A stretch of 64,000 nucleotides of DNA. It comes from Flavicella marina (GTDB taxonomy: Bacteria; Bacteroidota; Bacteroidia; Flavobacteriales; Flavobacteriaceae). The DNA is taken from contig NZ_VYVA01000003.1 in assembly GCF_009193215.1 (NCBI RefSeq), positions 186,001 to 250,000 on the forward strand, given 5' to 3'. Below, piece by piece: positions 8,818-17,272 of the stretch (position 1 is the stretch's first letter; each line of letters begins with the position of its first letter). Under the pieces are notes generated by a model. That model was not told where the DNA came from. It did not search any database and saw nothing but the letters and a program-made list of their open reading frames with translations. The translations under genes and the position numbers were made by a program.

Positions 8818-9581
8818 AAATATCTGTTATTACAATAGTTTACAATAATCGTGACTGTATTTCAAGTTGTATTGAATCAGTGTTGAATCAATCTTATTCA
8901 AATGTAGAACACATTGTCATAGATGGTGGGTCAACCGATGGAACTCAAAAAATAATTGAGCCATACATAGCTAAATTAGGATATTACAAATCAGAGAAAG
9001 ACAACGGTTTGTACAATGCTTTGAATAAAGGGATCAAGCTAGCAACAGGTGATGTGATTGGTATTTTACATTCAGATGATTTTTATTTTGATGAAGACGT
9101 ACTTGAAAATGTTGTTCATTCTTTCAAAAACACCTCTGCTGATTTGATTTATGGCAACGGAATGTATGTTGCTGAAAACGATGTAAATAATGTAAAGCGA
9201 GTTTATAAAGCAAAACCTTTTAAAAAACGATACCTTGGTTTTGGTTGGATTCCTTTACATACAACCATATATGTCAAAAAGAATGTTTTTCAAGAATATG
9301 GATTTTATAATGAAGATTATTCCATCGCGAGTGATTATGATATTTCTTTGCGTTGGTTTACAAATATGAAGATAGAAAAAGTATTTTTAAACAAATACTT
9401 GGTTAAAATGAGGTTGGGGGGAAAGAGTACCACCGCAAATCTTCAGAAGCTAAAATCTTCAGAAGACTTTGCGATAATAAATGAATTTAAGTTGTTCGGT
9501 TGGTTTACACTTTTTTTCAAAATATTTAGAAAAATCCCTCAATATATAATTCCTCGAATTCGTAACTATGAAGCAGAGTGA
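8814..9581 (+). CDS. Family 2 glycosyltransferase (WcaE-like)
   Basis: A 255-residue GT-A inverting glycosyltransferase. ISVITIVYNN opens the nucleotide-binding fold, DGGSTDGT lies at residues 37-44, and the metal-binding HSDD is at 86-89. The EKDNGLYNALNKGI segment is shared with WcaE-type enzymes and with the gene at 33760, so the two look like distant paralogues. It ends module 1 and most likely builds the repeat unit. There are no membrane helices. Donor and acceptor cannot be read from sequence. Confidence 0.82.
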   Translation: MKISVITIVYNNRDCISSCIESVLNQSYSNVEHIVIDGGSTDGTQKIIEPYIAKLGYYKSEKDNGLYNALNKGIKLATGDVIGILHSDDFYFDEDVLENVVHSFKNTSADLIYGNGMYVAENDVNNVKRVYKAKPFKKRYLGFGWIPLHTTIYVKKNVFQEYGFYNEDYSIASDYDISLRWFTNMKIEKVFLNKYLVKMRLGGKSTTANLQKLKSSEDFAIINEFKLFGWFTLFFKIFRKIPQYIIPRIRNYEAE

Positions 9582-9622
9582 TTGTTTTCAGTTCAAACCA
9601 ATAGATTACCTATATATTTTGG

Positions 9623-9652
9623 TACTTTTGTAAGCTCAAATGTAAGCTCAAA
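9623..9652 (+). promoter_or_regulatory. Candidate -7 box and 12-base tandem repeat before rmlC
   Basis: TACTTTTG at 9623-9630 fits the Flavobacterium -7 consensus TAnnTTTG; no TTG at the usual 17-23 base distance is visible. Immediately after it, tgtaagctcaaa is repeated twice in tandem (9629-9640 and 9641-9652). The predicted transcription start would fall inside this repeat, ahead of rmlC at 9663. Confidence 0.4.
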
Positions 9653-9662
9653 TGAATAATTA

Positions 9663-10241
9663 ATGAAAGTAACAAAAACAAAAATTCCAGATGTGCTGGT
9701 ATTTGAACCAAAAGTATTCGGTGATGATAGAGGCTATTTTATGGAAACGTTTCGTTTAGACGAAATAAAAAAACACATTGGTGATGTAAACTTTGTACAA
9801 GATAATGAGTCTTTTTCAGAGTATGGAGTTTTACGAGGGTTGCACTTTCAAAGACCTCCTTTTACACAAAGCAAATTGGTTCGAGTAATGCAAGGTGAGG
9901 TGTTAGATGTAGCAGTAGATATTAGAATAGGTTCACCTACTTATGGTGAGCATGTAGCGGTTTTGCTAACAGGTGAGAACAAGAAGCAATTATGGGTGCC
10001 ACAAGGATTTGCACATGGTTTTTCTGTGTTGAGTGAAACAGCTCAGTTTGCCTACAAATGTGATAATTATTACAGTCCAACGCACGATGGTGGAATTAGT
10101 TGGGATGATCCGAAATTGAATATCGATTGGAAACTCCCTTCCGATGCAGTTCGATTGTCAGAGAAAGATAAAAGTCAAGCAGCTCTGGAAGAAATCACTA
10201 CCTTTACTTTTGAAGCGTTTAAACAAGAAAAAGTGTATTAA
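9663..10241 (+). CDS. rmlC: dTDP-4-dehydrorhamnose 3,5-epimerase
   Basis: A 192-residue cupin enzyme that epimerises dTDP-4-keto-6-deoxyglucose at C3 and C5, the third step to dTDP-L-rhamnose. The signature NESFSEYGVLRGLHFQ runs to the catalytic His61, and the C-terminal part has LWVPQGFAHGF and CDNYYSPTHDGGI, expected around the active-site Tyr. Length is normal. It leads the order rmlC-rmlD-rmlB-rmlA, with no gap before rmlD, after a probable new promoter. Confidence 0.96.
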   Translation: MKVTKTKIPDVLVFEPKVFGDDRGYFMETFRLDEIKKHIGDVNFVQDNESFSEYGVLRGLHFQRPPFTQSKLVRVMQGEVLDVAVDIRIGSPTYGEHVAVLLTGENKKQLWVPQGFAHGFSVLSETAQFAYKCDNYYSPTHDGGISWDDPKLNIDWKLPSDAVRLSEKDKSQAALEEITTFTFEAFKQEKVY

Positions 10242-11111
10242 ATGAATATATTAGTAACCGGAGCTAGTGGGCAGTTGGGAAATGAACTTAGAGAGAGAAG
10301 TAATCTTTATAAAACGTGGAACTTTTATTTTACCGATACCGCTGAGTTAGATATTAAAGATCTCTCAAAAGTGGAAGAGTTTGTTGCTGCGAATAGCATT
10401 GAAACTATTATCAATTGCGCGGCATATACCGCGGTTGATTTGGCGGAGACCAATAAAGATCTTTGTTATGCTGTAAATGTTACTGGTGCAAAAAATTTAG
10501 CCATTGTAGCAGCAAATAAAAAAATACAATTGATTCATACATCGACAGATTTTGTTTTTAATGGTGTTCATCACCTACCTTATAAAGAAGAAGACGTTGC
10601 AAACCCATTGAGTGTTTACGGAAGTACAAAACTTGCAGGTGAGAATGAAGTATTGGCTATTTGTCCTAATAGTATTATTGTTAGAACGGCTTGGTTGTAT
10701 AGCGCATATGGAGCAAATTTTGTAAAAACCATGCAGCGTTTGGGTAGAGATCGAGATGCATTAAATGTAATTTTTGATCAAGTAGGTACTCCAACTTGGG
10801 CAGGTGATTTAGCCAATGCAATATTGCAAATTGTTGCAACGAAAAAAACGGGTTCCGAGCAGAGAGGGATTTATCATTATTCGAATGAAGGTGTAGCTTC
10901 TTGGTATGACTTTGCTGTTGAGATTATGCAATTGTCAGAAATTGATTGTAAGGTGTATCCAATAGAAACAAAAGAGTATCCTACTCCCGCTCCAAGACCA
11001 GCGTATAGCGTGTTGAATAAGGCGAAAATAAAAAGCGATTTTAAGCTAGATATTCCACATTGGAAAGAGAGTTTGAAAAAATGTATTTTAGCAATCCAAA
11101 ACGAACAATAG
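10242..11111 (+). CDS. rmlD: dTDP-4-dehydrorhamnose reductase
   Basis: A 289-residue short-chain dehydrogenase that makes dTDP-L-rhamnose from the RmlC product. Visible marks are TGASGQLG (6-13), INCAAYTAVDLAE, the STDFVF strand and the Tyr-x3-Lys pair in VYGSTKLAGE, plus the C-terminal PRPAYSVL motif that is diagnostic of RmlD. The start directly abuts the rmlC stop. The other RmlD-like protein at 1259 lacks the PRP-type motif, so this one is the rhamnose enzyme. Confidence 0.95.
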   Translation: MNILVTGASGQLGNELRERSNLYKTWNFYFTDTAELDIKDLSKVEEFVAANSIETIINCAAYTAVDLAETNKDLCYAVNVTGAKNLAIVAANKKIQLIHTSTDFVFNGVHHLPYKEEDVANPLSVYGSTKLAGENEVLAICPNSIIVRTAWLYSAYGANFVKTMQRLGRDRDALNVIFDQVGTPTWAGDLANAILQIVATKKTGSEQRGIYHYSNEGVASWYDFAVEIMQLSEIDCKVYPIETKEYPTPAPRPAYSVLNKAKIKSDFKLDIPHWKESLKKCILAIQNEQ

Positions 11112-11133
11112 GTTCGCAATAATAGAAGAAGAA

Positions 11134-12186
11134 ATGAAAACAATTGCAATCACAGGAGGTGCCGGTTTTATTGGGTCTCATGTAGTAAGATTATTTGTAA
11201 ATAAATATCCAGATTATAAAATCGTTAATATTGATGCATTGACTTATGCAGGTAATTTAGCAAATCTTAAAGATTTGGAAGGTGCTGCGAATTACGAATT
11301 TGTAAAAGCAGATATCGTTAACGCAGAAGAAATGTTTCAGGTTTTTGATAAATATCAATTTGATGGTGTCATTCATTTAGCCGCTGAATCACATGTAGAT
11401 CGTTCTATTAGCAATCCTACCGAATTTGTATTGACCAATGTAATTGGTACGGTGAACTTATTAAATGCAGCAAAGAAAATATGGGCAGATAATTTTGAGA
11501 ATAAATTATTCTATCATGTTTCTACAGACGAAGTATATGGCTCGCTAGGAGAAGAAGGAATGTTTACAGAAGAAACAAAATACGATCCGCACAGTCCATA
11601 TTCTGCTTCAAAAGCAAGTTCTGATCATTTTGTGCGTGCTTATTTTGATACCTACGGATTGCCTACGTTGATTTCGAATTGTTCAAACAATTACGGCTCG
11701 TATCAATTTCCAGAAAAACTAATTCCACTGTTTATCAATAATATCAAAAAGAATTTACCCTTGCCTGTTTATGGTAAAGGAGAAAATATTCGTGATTGGT
11801 TGTGGGTAGAAGACCATGCAAGAGCAATTGATGAAATCTTTCATAAAGGAGCTCTTGGGAGTACTTATAATATTGGAGGTCATAATGAATGGACAAACAT
11901 TGACTTGATAAAAGTGATGTGTAAAATTCTAGATGAAAAGTTGAACCGAAAGACAGGAACATCAGAGAAGTTAATCACTTATGTGAAAGATAGAGCTGGG
12001 CACGATTTACGCTATGCTATTGATGCTACAAAACTGCAAAACGAATTGGATTGGGTGCCAAGTTTGCAGTTTGAAGAGGGTCTAGAAAAAACGATCGATT
12101 GGTATTTAGAAAATGAAGCTTGGTTAGAAAATATCATCAGTGGTGATTACCAAGAATATTACGAAAAACAATACGAACAACGCTAA
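11134..12186 (+). CDS. rmlB: dTDP-glucose 4,6-dehydratase
   Basis: A 350-residue extended SDR that converts dTDP-glucose to dTDP-4-keto-6-deoxyglucose. TGGAGFIGSH binds NAD near the N-terminus; STDEVYGSLGE supplies the Thr-Asp-Glu dehydration triad; YSASKASSDH supplies the Tyr/Lys pair; NNYGSYQFPEKLIP is a typical RmlB stretch. Length is normal. It lies 22 bases after rmlD and 10 before rmlA. Confidence 0.96.
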   Translation: MKTIAITGGAGFIGSHVVRLFVNKYPDYKIVNIDALTYAGNLANLKDLEGAANYEFVKADIVNAEEMFQVFDKYQFDGVIHLAAESHVDRSISNPTEFVLTNVIGTVNLLNAAKKIWADNFENKLFYHVSTDEVYGSLGEEGMFTEETKYDPHSPYSASKASSDHFVRAYFDTYGLPTLISNCSNNYGSYQFPEKLIPLFINNIKKNLPLPVYGKGENIRDWLWVEDHARAIDEIFHKGALGSTYNIGGHNEWTNIDLIKVMCKILDEKLNRKTGTSEKLITYVKDRAGHDLRYAIDATKLQNELDWVPSLQFEEGLEKTIDWYLENEAWLENIISGDYQEYYEKQYEQR

Positions 12187-12196
12187 ATAAATTAGA

Positions 12197-13069
12197 ATGA
12201 AAGGAATTGTATTAGCAGGTGGTTCGGGTACACGTTTGTATCCAATTACAAAGGGAATATCAAAACAGCTATTGCCGATTTTTGATAAGCCAATGATTTA
12301 TTATCCTATCAGTACATTAATGTTGGCTGGTATCAAGGATATTTTAATCATTTCAACACCTCAAGATACACCCTTGTTTGAAAATTTATTAGGAGATGGC
12401 TCTCAATGGGGCATTCAATTGTCTTACAAGGTACAGCCTTCACCAGATGGATTGGCGCAGGCATTCATTATTGGTGAAGAATTTATTGGTGATGATGATG
12501 TTTGTTTGGTGTTAGGAGATAATATTTTTTATGGTCAAGGTTTTTCTGCTCAGTTAGGAGATGCAGTTGCAACTGTAGAAACAGAAAAAAAAGCTTGTAT
12601 TTTTGGTTATTATGTAACGGATGCAGAACGATATGGCGTGGCAGAGTTTGATACTGACGGCAATGTAGTCAGTATTGAAGAGAAACCTGAAAATCCAAAG
12701 TCAGATTACGCAGTAGTAGGACTTTATTTTTATCCAAACTCTGTGGTTGAGATAGCAAAAAACACCAAGCCAAGTGCAAGAGGTGAGTTAGAAATAACTT
12801 CTGTAAATCAAACCTATCTAGATCAAGAAGAATTAAAAATGAGTTTGTTGGGTAGAGGTTTTTCGTGGTTAGATACCGGTACGCATCAGTCACTATTAGA
12901 AGCTTCAAACTATATTGAAACTATTCAAAACAGACAAGGGTTGATGGTTTCTTGTTTAGAAGAAATTGCTTGGCGTAAAGGATGGATTTCTGATGAAACA
13001 TTGAATAAGATAGGTGTATCACTCGAAAAAAATCATTATGGAAAGTATTTGCTTAGATTGCTAAAATAA
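12197..13069 (+). CDS. rmlA: Glucose-1-phosphate thymidylyltransferase
   Basis: A 290-residue nucleotidyltransferase forming dTDP-glucose from glucose-1-phosphate and dTTP, the first rhamnose step. The N-terminal signature [20 protein letters not shown] begins at residue 8; [12 protein letters not shown] carries the metal-binding Asp; [22 protein letters not shown] and [12 protein letters not shown] are standard RmlA motifs. It closes the rml operon, which is followed by a strong terminator at 13089. Confidence 0.96.
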   Translation: MKGIVLAGGSGTRLYPITKGISKQLLPIFDKPMIYYPISTLMLAGIKDILIISTPQDTPLFENLLGDGSQWGIQLSYKVQPSPDGLAQAFIIGEEFIGDDDVCLVLGDNIFYGQGFSAQLGDAVATVETEKKACIFGYYVTDAERYGVAEFDTDGNVVSIEEKPENPKSDYAVVGLYFYPNSVVEIAKNTKPSARGELEITSVNQTYLDQEELKMSLLGRGFSWLDTGTHQSLLEASNYIETIQNRQGLMVSCLEEIAWRKGWISDETLNKIGVSLEKNHYGKYLLRLLK

Positions 13070-13088
13070 CCATCACAACAAACAGAAT

Positions 13089-13125
13089 AAAAGACACAAA
13101 ATTATTTTTTGTGTCTTTTTTTTTT
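13089..13125 (+). terminator. Rho-independent terminator after rmlA
   Basis: A 13-base stem with arms aaaagacacaaaa (13089-13101) and ttttgtgtctttt (13107-13119), a short loop and a following T run to 13125. It lies 20 bases after the rmlA stop. Confidence 0.85.
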
Positions 13126-13132
13126 ACTTTTG
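13125..13132 (+). promoter_or_regulatory. Candidate -7 box for the initiating transferase gene
   Basis: TACTTTTG fits TAnnTTTG and begins right where the rmlA terminator ends, 55 bases before the ATG at 13187. No TTG at the expected upstream distance is seen, so the promoter is only partly supported. Confidence 0.4.
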
Positions 13133-13186
13133 TCAGAACGCATGAATATTGCTCATTTGCAGTAATTTTTCTGTTAAAAATCAAAT

Positions 13187-14578
13187 ATGCTACAAGGAAA
13201 ATCTAAATATGTACCGATATTATCTGCAACTGTAGATACGCTTTTGATGATTTTGGCTTTTGTGGTTGCGAAACAGTATGTTTTTGAAGGTGTGGTTCCT
13301 GAGAAAAATTTTTACAGGATAGCCGGAGTAGGTTGTATACTTCTCTGGATAATTATAGCCGTGAAAATGGAGTTATACGAGTTGCCGAGAATTTTATTTA
13401 TTCATAAAATTCTATCGAAAAATGTTCTGGCAGTAGTAATCTATACTTTTTTAAGTGGCGGTTTGATATTCTTTATTACAGACTATAAATATTCTAGAAC
13501 CTTTTTTGGAGCAACGATCATAACATTCTTGGTGTTTGTTTTGGTTTGGAGAATTATTTCGATTTTCTTTTTGAAGAGGTACCGAAGAAGTGGGTATAAT
13601 TATCGAAAAATATTACTGGTAGGTTATAATGCGAATGTCAGAAGCTTGATTGATGGTGTGTATCTAAATCCAAACTATGGATATAAAATAGAGGGTTTAT
13701 TCACCAACGTTCCCAAAGAGAAAGCTATAGAAGCTTATTATCTTGGAAACTTAACGCAAATTTTCCCCTATTTAGAGGCAAATTATATTGATGAAGTTAT
13801 GATTTCTATAGATCACGAAGATCGTGAGCTGATCAATGAGTTGTTAGAATATGCAGATAATAACATGATCCGCGTTAAAATTATTCCAGAATTTTCAGAA
13901 TATTTATTCCAAAGCTTTTCTATAGAATATACCGAGAATGTGCCAATACTTCAAATGAGAAGAGAGCCTTTGCAGAGTTTGACTAATAGAATTTTTAAAC
14001 GCGCTTTCGATGTTGTTTTTGCTGTTGCAAGTATTCTTTTTGTTTTTTCTTGGTTGTTTCCTATCCTAGCATTAATCATTAAGTCAACAAGTAAAGGTCC
14101 TGTGTTTTTTGTGCAAGAACGAACAGGTAAAGAAGGAAAGTCTTTTAAGTGTTTCAAGTTTAGGTCGATGGTGGTAAATGAAAAATCAGACGATGTACAA
14201 GCGACTCGTAACGATGCTAGAGTTACTCCTTTCGGTCAATTTATGCGTAAAACTAGCATTGATGAATTACCTCAGATATTTAATGTTTTATTGAATCAGA
14301 TGTCGCTCGTTGGTCCTAGGCCTCATATGTTGAAGCATACAGATGAATACCGACTTTTGGTAGATAAGTTTATGGTACGTCATTTTGCAAAGCCTGGAGT
14401 GACAGGTTGGGCCCAAATCAATGGTTTTCGAGGAGAAACGAAAACTGTAAAAGATATGGAAGATAGAGCTAAAGCAGATATTTGGTATATAGAAAATTGG
14501 AGCTTTTTGCTAGATGTAAAGATTGTATTCACAACAATGCTGCACATGTTTTATAAAAAGGATAAAAATGCTTTTTAA
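13187..14578 (+). CDS. Undecaprenyl-phosphate sugar-1-phosphate transferase (WbaP/WcaJ type)
   Basis: A 463-residue polyprenyl phosphosugar transferase that starts a repeat unit by moving sugar-1-phosphate onto undecaprenyl phosphate. It has four N-terminal helices, a central nucleotide-binding-like domain (YRKILLVGYNANV), a further hairpin helix (FDVVFAVASILFVFSWLF) and the catalytic C-terminus with GPVFFVQERTGK, FKCFKFRSM, TSIDELPQIFNV (about 356-367), SLVGPRP and GVTGWAQINGFRG. This is the long PHPT form that typically uses UDP-glucose or UDP-galactose. It is one of two initiating enzymes in the window; the other is the unrelated WecA/WbpL type at 37174. Confidence 0.93.
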   Translation: MLQGKSKYVPILSATVDTLLMILAFVVAKQYVFEGVVPEKNFYRIAGVGCILLWIIIAVKMELYELPRILFIHKILSKNVLAVVIYTFLSGGLIFFITDYKYSRTFFGATIITFLVFVLVWRIISIFFLKRYRRSGYNYRKILLVGYNANVRSLIDGVYLNPNYGYKIEGLFTNVPKEKAIEAYYLGNLTQIFPYLEANYIDEVMISIDHEDRELINELLEYADNNMIRVKIIPEFSEYLFQSFSIEYTENVPILQMRREPLQSLTNRIFKRAFDVVFAVASILFVFSWLFPILALIIKSTSKGPVFFVQERTGKEGKSFKCFKFRSMVVNEKSDDVQATRNDARVTPFGQFMRKTSIDELPQIFNVLLNQMSLVGPRPHMLKHTDEYRLLVDKFMVRHFAKPGVTGWAQINGFRGETKTVKDMEDRAKADIWYIENWSFLLDVKIVFTTMLHMFYKKDKNAF

Positions 14579-14621
14579 GTAGCTTTGGAGCTTTTTTTAA
14601 TGAAAATCTTATTGAGTTTTT

Positions 14622-14653
14622 TTGTTCTTTTTGGTGTAAAAAATGTACTTTTA
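14622..14653 (+). promoter_or_regulatory. Candidate promoter before the oxidoreductase gene
   Basis: TTG at 14622-14624 is followed after 21 bases by TACTTTTA at 14646-14653, one mismatch from TAnnTTTG. The spacing is within the flavobacterial 17-23 range and the ATG at 14695 lies 41 bases further on. Confidence 0.45.
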
Positions 14654-14694
14654 ACAACCTAAAGAAGAATACAAATTTCTCTAATTTTTAGGAT

Positions 14695-15672
14695 ATGAGT
14701 AAGAATTTTGCGCTGATGGGTGCGGCAGGTTATATAGCACCTAGACATCTAAAAGCTATTCAAGATGTTGGTGGAGACTTGATGGCTGCATTAGATAAAA
14801 ACGATAGTGTTGGAATATTAGATAGTTATTTCCCAAACACCTCTTTTTTCGTGGAATTTGAGCGTTTTGATCGCCATATAGAAAAGCAGAAGAGAGAGCA
14901 TAACAAACAGCTTGATTATGTAAGTATTTGTACACCGAATTATTTACATGATGCACATATCAGAATGGCGCTTCGAGCAGGGGCAAATGCCATTTGTGAA
15001 AAACCATTGGTGTTAAATCCTTGGAATTTAGATGCTTTGTTAGCTATTGAAAAAGAAACAGGAAAAAAGGTGTATACCATTTTGCAACTACGTTTGCACC
15101 AGAGTATCATTGATCTCAAACAAAAGATAGCTTCAGGTCCAAAAGACAAAATCTATGATGTAGATTTAACTTATCTAACGTCACGTGGAAACTGGTATTT
15201 CACTTCTTGGAAAGGAGATGTGGAAAAATCTGGTGGAATCGCTTCAAACATCGGAGTCCATTTTTACGATATGTTATCATGGGTTTTTGGTAAGGTAAAA
15301 ACGAACAAGGTACATGTACATACACATGATAGAGCTGCAGGGTATTTAGAGTTTGAACAGGCAAGAGTCAAATGGTTTTTGTCAATCGACTACGATGCGC
15401 TCCCTGAAGAAATTAAAGAGAAAGGACAAAGAACGTACCGTTCAATTACGGTAGAAGGACGAGAGATTGAGTTCAGTGGAGGTTTTACAGAACTACACAC
15501 TACAAGCTATCAAGATATTTTAAATGGTAATGGATTCGGTTTAGAAGATGCACGTCAGTCAATTGATATTGTACAAACTATTAGAAATGCTGAATTGAGT
15601 GTATTAGAAGATGGTAAATTTCATCCTTTTGCCAAGTTGCCAAAGACAAAACATCCTTTTAAGAGAGTCTAA
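14695..15672 (+). CDS. Gfo/Idh/MocA sugar-nucleotide oxidoreductase (WlbA/WbpB-like)
   Basis: A 325-residue NAD-dependent oxidoreductase. The N-terminal fold reads FALMGAAGYIAPRHLKAI, and AICEKPLVLNPWNLDAL contains the conserved EKP. These features, with LQLRLHQSI and SGGIASNIGVHFYDML, match WlbA/WbpB, which oxidise C3 of UDP-GlcNAc uronic acid before transamination. The start of wecB overlaps its stop by one base. In Pseudomonas, WbpB works with a 6-dehydrogenase, aminotransferase, acetyltransferase and 2-epimerase to make UDP-ManNAc3NAcA; only some partners are in this window, so the end product is uncertain. Confidence 0.8.
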   Translation: MSKNFALMGAAGYIAPRHLKAIQDVGGDLMAALDKNDSVGILDSYFPNTSFFVEFERFDRHIEKQKREHNKQLDYVSICTPNYLHDAHIRMALRAGANAICEKPLVLNPWNLDALLAIEKETGKKVYTILQLRLHQSIIDLKQKIASGPKDKIYDVDLTYLTSRGNWYFTSWKGDVEKSGGIASNIGVHFYDMLSWVFGKVKTNKVHVHTHDRAAGYLEFEQARVKWFLSIDYDALPEEIKEKGQRTYRSITVEGREIEFSGGFTELHTTSYQDILNGNGFGLEDARQSIDIVQTIRNAELSVLEDGKFHPFAKLPKTKHPFKRV

Positions 15673-16781
15673 TGAAATTAACAATTGTTGCAGGAGCAAG
15701 ACCGAATTTTGTAAAAATAGCCCCTATCATTGCGGCAATTGAAGCAGAAAAATTAACAGGAAAAGATATCATGTATCGTTTGGTTCATACAGGACAACAT
15801 TATGATGCAAAAATGAGTGCCTCTTTTTTTGAACAATTGAATATTCCGAATCCAGATGTGAATTTAGGTTGTACAGGCGCGACACAATCAGAACAAGTAG
15901 CCTCCATATTGATTGCATTTGAAAAAGAATTGCTAGAGCATCCTACAGATTTAGTTTTGGTAGTAGGCGATGTGAATTCTACGATGGCGTGTACTATAGT
16001 TGCTAAAAAGTTGCAAATTAAGGTGGCGCATGTTGAAGCAGGAATTCGTTCTTATGATTGGTCGATGCCTGAAGAAATCAATAGAGTAATTACGGATAGG
16101 ATTGCCGACTATTTTTTTACAACCACTCCATTGGCTTCTGAAAACTTGATGAAAGAAGGAGTTGCTAATGAAAAAGTTTTTTTTGTTGGGAATGTCATGG
16201 TTGATACCTTGCTACAAAATAAAAAAAGGTTTTTACAACCAGAAGTGTTTGCGCAAAAAAAATTAGAGCAAAAAAAATATATGGTATTGACTTTGCACCG
16301 ACCTGCGAATGTTGATGAAGAGAACAATATCAAAAATATTCTTGAAGAAATAGCGACTAACAGCAATGGATTGCCGATTGTTTTTCCTGTACATCCTCGG
16401 ACTAAAAAACAGTTAGACAAACTTGGGGACTTTCCAGAGCATTTAATTATGATTCCTCCATTGAGTTATCTCGAGTTCAATTATTTGGTTGAGAATTCGT
16501 TTGCGGTGGTTACAGATTCTGGTGGAATCACAGAAGAGACTACCATGATGGGTATTCCTTGTATCACTTTGAGAGACAATACAGAAAGGCCAGAAACAAT
16601 TACCTTAGGGACGAATGAGCTCATCGGAACGGCCCCTGAAAACATTCAACCCACCTTTCAGAAGTTGTTTGCTGGAAATTGGAAAAAAGGAACGGTTCCA
16701 GAATTGTGGGATGGTAAAACATCAGAGAGAATCGTAAACATTATATCTGAGCAATTTCAAGAGAAGAGAACGTTGTATTAA
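15672..16781 (+). CDS. wecB: UDP-N-acetylglucosamine 2-epimerase (non-hydrolysing)
   Basis: A 369-residue GT-B-like epimerase that interconverts UDP-GlcNAc and UDP-ManNAc or a related uronic/diamino substrate (WbpI). Visible motifs are IVAGARPNFVKIAPII at the start, LVHTGQHYD, VVGDVNST, HVEAGIRSYDWSMPEE and TDSGGITEET, all standard for WecB. Length is normal. Its coupling to the WlbA/WbpB-like gene makes a WbpI-like substrate (diacetamido uronic acid) as likely as plain UDP-GlcNAc. Confidence 0.9.
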   Translation: MKLTIVAGARPNFVKIAPIIAAIEAEKLTGKDIMYRLVHTGQHYDAKMSASFFEQLNIPNPDVNLGCTGATQSEQVASILIAFEKELLEHPTDLVLVVGDVNSTMACTIVAKKLQIKVAHVEAGIRSYDWSMPEEINRVITDRIADYFFTTTPLASENLMKEGVANEKVFFVGNVMVDTLLQNKKRFLQPEVFAQKKLEQKKYMVLTLHRPANVDEENNIKNILEEIATNSNGLPIVFPVHPRTKKQLDKLGDFPEHLIMIPPLSYLEFNYLVENSFAVVTDSGGITEETTMMGIPCITLRDNTERPETITLGTNELIGTAPENIQPTFQKLFAGNWKKGTVPELWDGKTSERIVNIISEQFQEKRTLY

Positions 16782-16803
16782 CATATGCTAAAATAAAATA
16801 ATG

Positions 16804-16811
16804 TATTTTTG
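16804..16811 (+). promoter_or_regulatory. Candidate -7 box before the TagD-like gene
   Basis: TATTTTTG followed by C fits TAnnTTTG, 29 bases before the ATG at 16840. The partner TTG is about 28 bases upstream, outside the usual spacing. Confidence 0.4.
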
Positions 16812-16839
16812 CAATCCTAAAACTTAACTTGTTCAAAAT

Positions 16840-17271
16840 ATGAAAATTGGAATAACTTTTAGTGCATTTGACTTGTTGCATGCGGGTCATATAACAATGT
16901 TAGAAGATGCAAAAAGACAATGCGATTACCTAATTTGTGGTATTCAAACTGATCCAACCTTAGATCGACCAGAAAAAAACAAACCGGTACAATCTGTAGT
17001 GGAGCGTTATATTCAGTTGAAAGGCTGCAAATTTGTTGATGAAATTGTTCCTTATGCGACAGAACAAGATTTAGAAGATGTACTACGTGCTTTTAAAATT
17101 GATGTGCGTATCATCGGTGAAGAATATGCGAACAAAAAATTTACAGGTAGAGAGTACTGCGAAGAAAAAGGCATTCAATTGTATTTTAATAAAAGAGAAC
17201 ACCGTTTTTCAAGCAGTGGTTTACGTAAAGAAGTGCATGACAAAGAAAAATTGAAAGAGATAAATAAATAA
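16840..17271 (+). CDS. TagD-like cytidylyltransferase family protein
   Basis: A 143-residue nucleotidyltransferase of the HxGH superfamily. The HxGH motif appears as DLLHAGHITMLEDAK near residue 16, and the second signature is RFSSSGLRKEV near the C-terminus, replacing the usual RTxGISTT of glycerol-3-phosphate cytidylyltransferases. The length matches TagD. It should transfer CMP (or AMP) to a phosphorylated small substrate. It is placed between wecB and ugd, one base before ugd, in a polysaccharide locus, so a CDP-activated polyol for glycan decoration is possible. No matching transferase or polyol gene is seen. Confidence 0.7.
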   Translation: MKIGITFSAFDLLHAGHITMLEDAKRQCDYLICGIQTDPTLDRPEKNKPVQSVVERYIQLKGCKFVDEIVPYATEQDLEDVLRAFKIDVRIIGEEYANKKFTGREYCEEKGIQLYFNKREHRFSSSGLRKEVHDKEKLKEINK

Positions 17272-17272
17272 T

